Assembly: GCF_921293095.1 (NCBI RefSeq)
Contig: NC_060257.1
Location: forward strand, 90,571,449-90,635,448
From: Ischnura elegans
Taxonomy: Eukaryota; Arthropoda; Insecta; Odonata; Coenagrionidae
Length of the DNA: 64,000 nt
Reading direction: 5' to 3'
The position numbers and the translations under genes are program-made. Numbering within the stretch: the first letter of the stretch is position 1; each line of letters begins with the position of its first letter. Below are positions 26,701-38,700 of the stretch, piece by piece. The notes beneath the pieces were generated by a model that was not told where the DNA came from, did no database searches, and saw only the letters and a list, made by a program, of their open reading frames with translations.

Positions 26701-29700
26701 TTTGCGTCAGTCCAATCGGAAATTATCTTTATCAACGCCTATATGGTGGATGATGATTGGATTTTGATGAAATCCAAGTATGCCCTCCTCCTAATTTTCT
26801 ATAAGTTATCCGTGTACTTCGAGGAAAAATTATTCCTTCGTCAGCCTTAGCCAAGACCTCCACAACCTACTATCGTTAACCCCTCTGTGACATCATAATT
26901 AATTGAACTGCTAGCTGCCTACTCAATCCTATAATGCTAATTCCTCTATATTTTGGTGAAATAACATTGGCATTGCAGAGCATTTGCCTAGCGTGCTGGA
27001 GACTAACACCGTGTACTAACATGTTTTATTTGCCTATGAGCAAATTTGTTTACATTATTACTCACATTCAAACATGCTACTGACATCCCGTCAACGAATT
27101 ATGCGTTAACATTTAATAGTTGAACGCTCTTAATTGGAATGGCATTCAAACTTTGCCAGTGAAGAGGCTCCGCCGAAACGGCGTCATTGTAGTTAACCTA
27201 TGCGTTTCATTCATCTGTTGGTGATCCTTGTTTAAAATACTCATCTCTAGTTGCATACATTTTGGCATTGGTAAAAAAGTTAAGGCTTCACTTTACGAGG
27301 AAAAGACAAAAAATATCATTTCTCTTGCTACAATTTCATAGTACACTTTTTTCTCCAAGTATCCTCGATGAAAACAGCGCCATTTGGTTAAAATTGGCGT
27401 CGTTTCACCTCAGTTCAATTTTATCATAAGTTTAGAGAAAAAGTCGGTTTTAGCGTGAAATTTCTAAAATAAACTTCCGAAATCCGCTTTTTAAGGTTTT
27501 CCTCTTGATTTATATTTATACATTTTTCGGTTCAACCAAATCTGCACTAGGTTATTATCTTTATTTCTGCGTCATTTGGCGGAAGTGAAGCCAATAACAT
27601 GCAGAGAAGAATTCCCGAATTACTGTTAAGTCCAATTTTTTTACCTGCCGTCGACTTAGTTTAGCTTATACTTGGATGAGTTCACATTTCTCCCTTTGTC
27701 GGTGGAGCCTCAATTGTCCTCCCCTGCCTCTTCATGTACATATTATTTTGCTTTTTTCGCTGTTAATCGTTCTCCACGGCGGAGATACATAGGACGTTTA
27801 GTTGATGCGCGCACCGCACACGCCGCCACTTGCCTCTGCACCTCTCTCTATCTCTCAGTCGGCGCATGCGCTCCAGCCAATGCAATCCACAAACACCCCC
27901 TCCTTCCCCCAGCTGAAAATAAAAGAGGGCGTGGCTTGCCCCCACCCACCGGGACGACGAAGATGATTGGATCGGCGCCTCCAACGACGACACCAATGGA
28001 TAATCCCAAGCGTGCCCTGTGAAATTCAACTCTCACCATAAAACTACCTACTGTCTACGCATTCACGACAAATGGAACCCTTTTTTGTAAAATATGATTG
28101 GAAGCGTTTGATGCGGCGAACGAGTATAACTACAGTAATATGATTTGATATTATATGTTAATTTGTTAATAATACGCTACAGAAATCAAATTTTGACAAT
28201 GAAATGTAAAAAACATTTTTTTTTCAGTAAATGTTCTATGCTGATGGTGCACACTCTTTTGAAATATATAGTCTCACGTATCATTCCTCCTGCGGCTGTT
28301 GAAAAATTGCTGACACACGCGATATGTTTCTTCAAAATTTAAAAAGGATAAATGCAATGTGAGAAAAAGCCATGGCCAGAAAAAGTCGAGCTTTGGAAAG
28401 GTGTAAACATTTTACTTGAGTGTCCCAAATTATCATGCTATAGATATGCTGTACTGTAGTTATACAGGCGCACCGCTCAACGCATTGGAAGTTACATGGA
28501 AAAAGGGAAAATTACATGGAATTTCGCGACTGCATAGGCTGTCAAATAAACGGGGAATTGCACCATGGAACCTTAACATTGAAAGGGACGACTACACTTC
28601 TAATTCTGAGTAATGTTGACTGCTTCATTTCGTTTTCGGTCGATGACGCCACTGTGGGGGTTATTCTCTACTTCGGAATGAAAACGACATCAGTCAGATC
28701 TTCATTGGAGTCAAGTTCAATGAATCATTCATTGCTAGAGGCAACAACAATGACTCGATGGAAATGAACCACCACCTTTTAAGAGAGCTCCTTAAATGAG
28801 CCGTTTAATTGCGCACCGTAAGCGTTCACTGACTGAACTTCCAATTTGTCTAAATCAATGAATTTTAGCCTAAATTTGGAAGTACGGAATCACCCCCTTG
28901 GGCGGGAAGACAAGCGTTGTTCTAAAAAACAACAAATACGCGGCAGTAATTCCGAATGTGGAACGGAGCAGTCGATCGCTCATTGCTACGGACGACCGGA
29001 GTAATTATGTTATACGTTCTAAATTAATTTTCAAGTAACTCAGTTACTGGTTGATCCGTCCTCAATTGCTTGAAAATTACTTACGCCACGGTACTCGATA
29101 AATTAAGATTACATGTGGCGGTGAGATGCTTTTCATTTAATTTTGAGCTTTTAACAAGCTATATCTTCAACCAAAAATTTCGTGAACATCAGATTTTTGG
29201 CTGCTGCGGAGACCACTCTGCTATTCAGATAACTTAATAGTCCTGGCATGTTTACTGAGATTACACCGCAATACTTACGCCGAACAATAAAAAGCGTAAA
29301 ACTTGCCTTTAGAATAAAGAGGAATGGAATTGTATGAGGGTCAATGCATCGTCCTCGAGACGTTAAGGGCCGTGGTTCGATTCTCTGCCACGAGAGCGTT
29401 GGTTTCATCAAATACAGCACGCAACGAATTCCCGTTAATACCGATTCCCAAGGTGAAAACATCCTCAAGTTCCTTGCGGCAATATACTTGTAAATATTAT
29501 ACAAATTGGACAGTGTTAATGGTTTGAATGAAGTGTGTTTCTCTTCCTGTGGTGTTATTGTAGCATTATTCGTCATACTGTTTTTTTCTTTTGTGTGTAA
29601 ATCTTTCTACCTTGAAGGAATTCTTGGATTTCCGAATTGGTACCCAAGTGTGTATTTTCCTTACATGTTGGTTCTCACCGTTGTGACTTCACTAAATATC

Positions 29701-32700
29701 CCCTGTGATTGTCTTCGTCTTGTTTTGTCCTGGTTTTGGTATGAGTATGTTCGTCATCGTCATTTTGACGTGTCCATGTACATATCGATCATCAAATGAG
29801 ACTTTTTTTACGGTTCAGAATGAAAATTTAATCATCATGTAAGATAACCCGCGTAATATTGCTATTTAAGTTATTGTGGGATATTTAAAAATGTGATCTT
29901 CACAAAATTTAAGAATCCCGTGCAATTACGTCAATCATGAACGCGTACAATATCCTTTCTCACAATTACTTTTGAAGAATGTTAACTTTTGAAGATGCTT
30001 ATATTAATAGCGATGAACAGCTCATGGATATTGATATTTTGGTTTAAAAAATTGCTAAAATCATGTAGGCCCCTAAATTTTTAATTTCTTCTCCAAATTT
30101 AATCCATGAGGATTGCCTTATATATCTTAAGATTCTCAAGTATTGTCATTTGAAAGACCACTATATCGTTTATTTCAATTTTAAAGTATTCTCTCCTTGA
30201 TCTCTGTGTCGTGCACAATATGCTCATCTGAGTCTCATTTCCCGGCTCTAGACCTACTCTGGGCTCTTCTGTGTGGCCATCAACCCTTACAAGCGCTACC
30301 CCGTCTACACCAACCGTTGCGCTGCCCTCTACCGAGGCAAGAGGCGTAATGAAGTCCCACCCCACATCTTTGCCATTTCTGACGGTGCCTACGTCAACAT
30401 GTTGACCAGTAAGTACCACAAATATCATGCTTATCTTTCACGGAGAATATTTGCTATAAGTCTATCCTTGATTTCCTCCGATTGAAATGGTTGTAAGTCG
30501 TCATCGGATGACTAGTTCATCGTCATCAGGATGAATGAATGCGTTTGAGGTGATAAGCTAAGACTCATTCTCTCTGATGACGAGTGGTCCATTGAAACGT
30601 TTGTGACTTACAACGGTTTCAATCGGTCGAAATCCCGATAATACTTAACGAAAAGTAAATCCCTTCTTCGCAGTGGAGGGAATATTTTCTAGATTTTGTA
30701 TAGTGATCATATTATTTCGTTCATTCTAGTCACCTACCTACATATTCTTGCTTGAATATGTTGGCAAAAAGTGTTCCACCGAAAGCATAGCTTAGTCCGG
30801 CCATCCAACGCGAAACACATCATACTTGGCTTTCATTTCTCCTGAGGCCCATCGAAGCTTCCCTGTCATCCTTTTTTTTGCTAGCATCCGAATACATTTT
30901 TATTCAAATAATGGTAACGCGTAGTCCAACTACAAGAGTTCTTTTGAATTTCCAAACTCTCTTCTCACGATCTCAAAGTCAAATACTGCCGAATAACTTC
31001 CACTCAAGTGGATAGTCATGAAAAAAGCTTAACTTAGCGAGAGAGTTTCAATGAATTTTACTTGATTGTGATCAATTATAACCAAGGCTTCGATTTGTTT
31101 TCCTTTGCCCTCGCACAATCCCTTAGATAACATAAATGGAGGCATGAAGGGCAGATGTAGATTAGCCTCAAGACACTTGGGAGAGTACATTCTCAAGATG
31201 TTTTGCATTTTGATCAGGAATACAACCATTCAGGCAGTAATGGCAAGTCTGAAAGTAATTTTGTTTTACTTACTTAGTTTTCATTCCAAAATGACATTGT
31301 GACCTCTTCATTTATTTTTGAAGTTTTTCAATTTATTTTCTTGCTATCCTAGGGCATTGCAGTATAAATCTACATAAATCTTACTGTAATAATTAGAAAT
31401 TATCTGAATTTAGGGTGTACTACTTTATTAAGTTGCATTATCTTCAAGTTAAAGATGACTAAACCACTTTTATTTTTCTCTTTCCAGACCGCGAGAACCA
31501 GTCCATGTTGATCACGTGAGTTAACAGTATAAGCTTTTTTGCTGTTATGCATATTACGTTCAAATGTCTCATTGTCGCTAGCCATGCATCAAACATATAC
31601 GTCGAAAGTAAAGCTCATTTCGTGGCAAAATTGGTACATTAATGTTAAAATGTTCTTGTTTATATCGGGCACTGATTTACTTAAACAAGATTTTTCATGA
31701 AACGTAAATGTCACAGCCCCTGGACTTTTCCCATGAGGCTGTTGAACTTTCAGCCATTAAGCTCAACTCATGTTCAAAGAGAAAATACTGCTTTGGAAAT
31801 TATTTTTTTTAAACTTTTTTGTTGAAAAGAAAGCTGTAGATAGTTTCGGAGAAGCTCCGAGGAAATTGCCATGTTCTTGTGTTATTTGTATGTGACAGCG
31901 GAGGCTGATACTTAAGAAAATCCATAGTACTGAGGGAAAAAAATTGAACTTCGGCCTCCAGCCGGGATGGATTTGGCCCCATGCCGACGTTTTGACAGCT
32001 TAATCTGATATCATCTTCACGAAGTGAGAGCTTAGGATATTCCGATCAAACCCTTTTTTTGTGGTCAGATCGGTGGAGGAGACGCCGCCTTATTGGCTGT
32101 TCTTTACCGCGTCCCTTTCATGTTGTTGTCGATTGGTACGACTCTGTTGGTAACCAACGTCGCGGGTCACTCTTTTCCCTCCAATGTGAGAATCTTCTTT
32201 GACTATGCGGTCTCAGTACCCCGTGTACCGGAGCAGAATTTTCGTTTTTTCCCAATTGGAGTTTTTGGCCGTTAAGAATGCCACTTTTAACGCGGCTGGA
32301 AGCCCAAGAAAGTTTCATCAAAATAATTCACTGGAAAACCTTCCCGGGACATGCTACCTCTGTATAAATCGTAATGTTTAATAAGTAAAAGTGGTGATCG
32401 GTCCTCTATTTTTATATGAAAACTTTTTACAGTGCTGCATTTATGATAGAATATCCTAAAGCATTTTGGATTTTTTACGATAACACAGTGATCAGTGAAA
32501 AATCGGGAAGTTTTGTACTAGAAAAATGGGGGAGTCTACTTTTTTCTAATTGTAAACGCGTAAATGAGCTGGGTGTCTTAATGAATTTCCTCAATGCATC
32601 CAGGACCTATTTAGTTAAAAAAAATATAAATGCAACAAATTAAGTAACGAAATGGGAAATCGTGATTGCCTTCATCAACGATTTTACCGAGGTGGTGAGC

Positions 32701-35700
32701 TCCAATATGTGTCATTCACTTTGCACTGATTTCCAGGTAAATATTTTGATGTGGGATGAAAGTTTTCCGCTGTTCTTGAGCATCTAGATCCCTTTAGATC
32801 ATGATCAAGTTAAGAGAAATATATTTGAGACGGCATTGGACTTTTTAATTGACAGTTAACGTAAATTTTTTTCCCGTCAGTACTTATGAGATCAGGTTAA
32901 AATGTATGTGTTTTTGGGTATCCTTTTGTGCGCTCATCCCTGACCTCCCTTCCGCCCCATGTGTTCGTCTTAATCTCTCCTCTCTCTCCGCAATGTGATC
33001 GTCTGTCTGTTTGTGACGTCACCGCATCCTCACCGACTCCTGGTTGGCCCTCAGCGGGGAGAGTGGCGCCGGCAAGACAGAGAACACGAAGAAAGTGATT
33101 CAGTACTTTGCGCAGATCGCTCCCTCCGGGTACAAACAGACTTTCTCGGCTGGTGTAAGTCCACGCCTTTGAACATCGGCACATTTGTCTTCGGCGCGAC
33201 CTCCAGTCGACGCTGGAGCAATCATTTGTCTCCGTCTTCAGATGAAGCTCTGCTCTTTGCTTAAATCTCGACTTTGGTGCAAGTTTCACGGAAATGCGGA
33301 AGATTTATCGGGCTTCCGTCCGGGTGATGCCGTCCGTGCCTCTCGAAGTTTCGACGGGATAGTGACCTTTCTTAATCAATTCTCTTCTCATGCCTGTTTG
33401 ATAGGTCCTAGTGATAATTGATGGCATGTGGTAGCCCAGTACGTAGAGCCTTGGGCTGCTTATCTGAGGGTCTCCGGTTCAAATCTCGAGTGCAGCCTTC
33501 GGACATCCCTAATCATAATCCTCGAATGGCGAGGTGGTCCGAGGGAAGGAGCTAGCCCTCCTTATCATGACAGTGTGACACGCCTCTGGCTTAGTCTGGG
33601 TGATCTGTACCCTCACCAAGCGATTCAAACCTCCTCGTTTCATCCTGTTGTGAGCGAGTGATGACGAGGGCAGCTCGTGGACCGTATCACTCAAGACGGC
33701 AGGCCGACTACTCAAGCCTGCAAGAAATGCACAAGCTAAACTTAGAATAATACTTTTTAATTTAATTTCCAACATATCCATATTCTTTCCTACAATTCAT
33801 TGTTATCAGCGTAGAAACTACGGGGAAATTTTTTTTTCCACATCAACGTGCTACATCGTTGGTGCCATTAAATTAGACATTCGTCCGCTGATCTTAATTT
33901 TGTACCTTCCTCGCGATAATATTCCTTATTTTATTCAACAGTATATGTAATGATTGCATAAATTTGGATTTATTCCGTTGCACAAAGAGTAGAGCTTCCA
34001 TTACAATGATAAGGGAATATGCGCAATCGCCGCGCTCAAAATATTCACATGTTTTAAATCTCCCCTTCTCTTTGCAAGCATCATGATTATGAATATCTCC
34101 GAATTCTCGCGGCGAAGCACAGCATCATTGCAGCACGTCTCTTGCACCGCACGATGCTACTAACATCTTCATATAAGCTGTTCTTACCGAGAATGCACGT
34201 GCAAATGTTACATTGCTTTTAATGTTTCTCATAAAATTGTTTTAAACCTGAGTCTTATGACTTTTAAAGTATTTTTGTTTGGATTTAATAAGCACCTTCT
34301 AAAATATTTTATGCTCTCTTCATAATGAAACTTGACCCGTGCTGAGCATTCTTTTTGAAACGTGATCAATATGATTTTATGATTTCGCTTAAAATGTGAA
34401 GGACTAAACTGCGACCAGATTTGGACGTCCTGCGATACAATTTATTCATCAAGATCTATATGCAGAACCATTAATCTGGCTAGGATTATTGCATTTCAGT
34501 TCGTTTTTCTGATTAGAGAAGCACATTGTGGCGATGGTGGTTAAGTATCCTCTCTTTTCCTTACGTTTGAAACTACTCTTCTAGGGGGAAGTTGAAATAA
34601 GTTTTATAGTTTTTTGGAATACCCTTAATTTGAGAGAATTTATTCACACCCACATATTAGTGACATGTCCACCAAGCGTGTGAGTATATGTTACATTTCT
34701 GCGTTAAGTAAAAGTCTGGCGGTTGGACGTGAAATTCGCATGATTCAATTTTCCCCGACTCATTCGCGCTCCTTGTTCTTGTGCAAAGAATTTTTCCGTA
34801 ATCATAAGTGCTATCTTTAGATTCTATGAATTATGGCATGTCATTCAGGTAGTGAAATTTTATGTCTGAGCTTTTATTGATAAGCTTAATTTACTTTTCG
34901 TCTGAATTTTCTTTCAATTTCGGGTAACTTGTCCTCTTTTACTGTGATGAGATGTTTGCGAAATGCCGTGGCCGCTCGTTGGAAGAATTTTCCGAGTCAC
35001 CAGGGTCGATTCGACCCTAATCTTCTCGTCACAGCGGGCAAGTTCTCAGCCATCTGACGCACTTGGCTACCTCTCCCCCGGTTTTCCTCAGTGCGATCGG
35101 GGCGTCGTATTCGCTAGAATGTTGGCTGCCTACCCGGTGAGTCCATATTCAAATCTCGGAGAATATTCAGAGAACCCTACTCGATCACTTCAAGTTCAGT
35201 AGTCTATTCGTCGGACGGGTGGTCGAGCCGTGGTCACCTCGGCGCCTTCCGAAGAGAGTAGGCTAATGCCGACGCCGGGTTTCTCTCCACCCTTCCTTTC
35301 TTCCCTCGTGGCGTTAGCTGCAAACACCTCGCTCGATGTGATCGTCCCTGCGTGTCCATATGTGTGCCTCGCTTGTGTTTTTCTCTCTCTCATTATTTTA
35401 TCTCTCTCTTTCTCTCTCGTCCTATCGATCTATCCGACTGCCTCTTTCCACGAAATACGAATCCTCCATTCGCCCCCCCCCCCGTCTTCCCTCCTAACGG
35501 ACACGAAATAAATCCCATCCGCCCACAGAGGAGAGTCTGGTGCCGGAAAGACTGAGAACACGAAGAAGGTCATTGCCTACTTCGCCACCGTCGGCGCGAG
35601 CTCCAAAAAGAAGGAAGAGGAGGCCACAAAGAAGGTAACGATCGGACACTGACTGCTTGAGGTTTCGTTGCGCGTTCGTGCCGTCCTGTCATGTTTTATC

Positions 35701-38700
35701 CGAGTGTCAACCCAGGGAACGAGGCTACTCCTTTATGATGCCCTTGCTTCCATTTGCATCATGATCCTTTTCTCGCATTGTTTGCGTAAATATGGGTCAC
35801 ATTTAATCTCTTAACGTTGAATGAGAATGGAACTGAACCAGTAAAACATCTTTGTCGCATGTGAAAAACGAAAAAAGCATTTTCATTAAATAAAAATACT
35901 ATCGCATTAACTGTAATTGCCTGAAAATAACCTTCCTCAGTGCATGTGATATAATTCGCTCTTGCCGTGCGGACGGCAGTGAAATTGACGTAACTTCCCA
36001 TGGGAAAAATTCGCCCTCTGTCGAGGATGGAACCAAGAATTCGTGACTTTCCGGGCTACTGACAAACCGCTTCGCTGCCGAGTTTCCTGCCATGCGGTGG
36101 CAATGTTGCCGAGGCAATTCTTTCCCTTGCGTTGCCATCCTAGATGGACCGCAAGGGATCGAGCGCCGTGGACCTCTGCAAAATTGCCATCGGTATTGAG
36201 GAACCTGGATAGCGTTGTGGTCTGCGCATTGGCCCGGAAAGCAAAAGATCCGTAGTTCGATACCCGATTCGGGAGAATTTCTTACTTAATGTAAAGTGCT
36301 ATATGTTTGTTTGAAAATTGCATTATCTCCTTCTGGATCTAGAAAGTGCGATGCATGTTATTGAGAGATGTTGTTTCGTTCGTTGTTTGTGATAATGCTC
36401 CTCAAGCGCAGTGCTTTTTATTTAACCAAAGGCAACTTTGCTCTCACCGAAGGCTAACGTGTTCCTCTTTTTCTTTACTTCCACAGGGTAACCTGGAAGA
36501 TCAGGTCGTCCAGACCAACCCTGTACTTGAGGCCTTTGGTAACGCCAAGACCGTCCGTAATGACAACTCCTCCCGTTTCGTAAGTATACACTTGCACGCT
36601 GTGTATCGTCAATGAGTCCACGCATCTATTTTCTCTCCTCTCACGCGCTCCTCTCTCCTCCTCCAGGGTAAGTTCATCCGTATCCACTTCGGGCCCGCTG
36701 GAAAGCTGGCCGGTGCCGACATTGAGACATGTAAGTGAAACAAATGACACGCGACGACGCGGAATCTCACTCTCGTGTAGCGTCTCTCGCTAAATTCGTC
36801 CCTTTGGATCTAATAACTGCCTGTCCGTTTGTCCCCGTCTGCTCGCCTTAGCGAGATAAAGACTTTGAGTGATGCTGGCCTTTTCTGCAAAGCCGTCTGA
36901 AATTGCGAACGGGAGTCGTGCCAACCTACCCCCTCACCCCAAGTCCTGAATTTCCATGAATTCTGTTCTTCACGATTAGAGACAATGCATTTTTCAACAA
37001 CTTTAATTTTAGCATCACTCAGTATTTCTGGATTACCCATCATTCTTATCCGGATCTTATGTATGCACTTGCCGTCAATAAAAAGCTAAAAATTTACAGT
37101 TATCAATATATTATTGTTTTTACAAGGTTCTGAATTTAATGGATGAAAAGGCTATTGTAAATAATTGTTACTCTCGTTTTAACCCCCATTGTAGTGTAAA
37201 TCAAATGAAAGCTAATCTGGCAGGGCACATTTTCGACTTGGTTTTGTATGAAATTAAAAAAAGAACTTTTAAACTCATGCATACATATGATAAGTGGCTG
37301 CATCTGGTTACGCTAATTAAGCGTAAATTTAAACCTCGCGAATTTTTAATCATTTACATACCATTCATGTACGTGCGTAATTTTAATCAAAACAACATTG
37401 TATATGCGAAAGTGGTATTATTACCGGTTAAGATGCGAGTCATGCAGCTTTTTTCTCAAGATTTGGCTGCTCTGGCCGCAGCCATTGATTTGATGAAATC
37501 TTTCGCGTCATTTAGATGAGTGTTTTTCTTTTCTCCTTGCGGACACTTCGGTGTTTCAACCGATCCTTTCTCTTCTTTGCAGACCTGCTCGAGAAGGCTC
37601 GTGTCATCTCCCAGCAGTCCCTTGAGCGATCCTACCACATTTTCTACCAGATGATGTCCGGAGCTGTGGAAAACCTTAAGCGTAAGCGTCCAACATCTCC
37701 CACTCATCACCATACATTCCGAGTGCCATGTGCCGCTCCACTGCCTTCGGCTCCGATCAAGGTGACGACGGCGACATATTGCCAAAGCCTGCCGCTCAAA
37801 TGTGTTGAAGAGCGTGGAGCCATGGGCAGTCGAGATGCCGCTAATGGCCTCTCGATCTTAAGTTTAATCGGATGTCTACCACTAACTATGTTAACTATAC
37901 CTTATTTATTCTCATTGGAGGACTGATGTAGGTTGCATTCTCATAAGTTCATGTATTTACTTTGGGAAATTACGATGCGGTGAATTCGGTTTTTATATTA
38001 AATAATTTCGAATAATCCGAGAGAATGCAACTTTCGTCTGCACTCTGCTCCTTCTTGCACTTACTGCAAGTGACCTCATTCCGATTCATTTGATTTATTT
38101 GTTTTCTCACCACTTAGGTTTGGTAGATGCAATGAAATATCACTTAGCGTCCAAATTTATGATTTACTAACAATATAAGACCATAGTTTGTAAGTTACTG
38201 AGACTTAAGGTGAACTAATCATTCATCTTTTAGTCATAAGTTTATTTTCAGGCTTTGCTGGTGCACTTCGGAGCATTTCATTATATTGACTGTAGTTTTG
38301 TACCCCTAAAGTTCTATTCCACAGGATGGTTCCAAGATTTTAAAATCCTTTTTTTCTACGCCGTCCTCAATTGCTTTTTCTCTTGTTTTCTTCGAAACGG
38401 CTGATCCTTTCGATCTCTGGTTCTGGCCCCCTTACTCATTCTGCTTTGCCTCGGTCCTCATGATCATCCTCGGCGGCCTACAGCCATGTGCCTGCTCTCC
38501 GACGACATCTACGAATACCACTTTGTGTCCCAGGGAAAGACGACCATCCCAGGAGTCGATGACAATGAAGAGTGCCAACTCACCGACGTAAGGGCCTTAC
38601 GAGATGAATATGCACTCCAAGACACGATTACACGCGATATTTTGCGAAAACGCTCTCCGATCACATCTCCTATTCAGGACACTAGCGTGCCAAGCGTGGC

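Larger units (their letters stand above)
26228..30251 (+). other. Mhc: Mhc intron 3
   Basis: Four kilobases between exon 3b and exon 4. Contains a hAT-like miniature element at 26320, repeat A at 28061 and a tRNA-like fragment at 29330. A GC-richer patch lies at 27790-27970. No third exon 3 copy is visible. Confidence 0.8.
33155..35528 (+). other. Mhc: Mhc intron between alternative exons 6a and 6b
   Basis: The intron contains a tRNA-derived SINE at 33425 and the tail of SINE family 1 at 35205. A C/T-rich stretch at 35370-35520 supplies the exon 6b pyrimidine tract. No third P-loop exon was found. Confidence 0.8.

Noticed and set aside
36205-36285. Possible tRNA gene
   Set aside because: Box A and box B spacing is right but the acceptor stem does not pair; fits a SINE head better.
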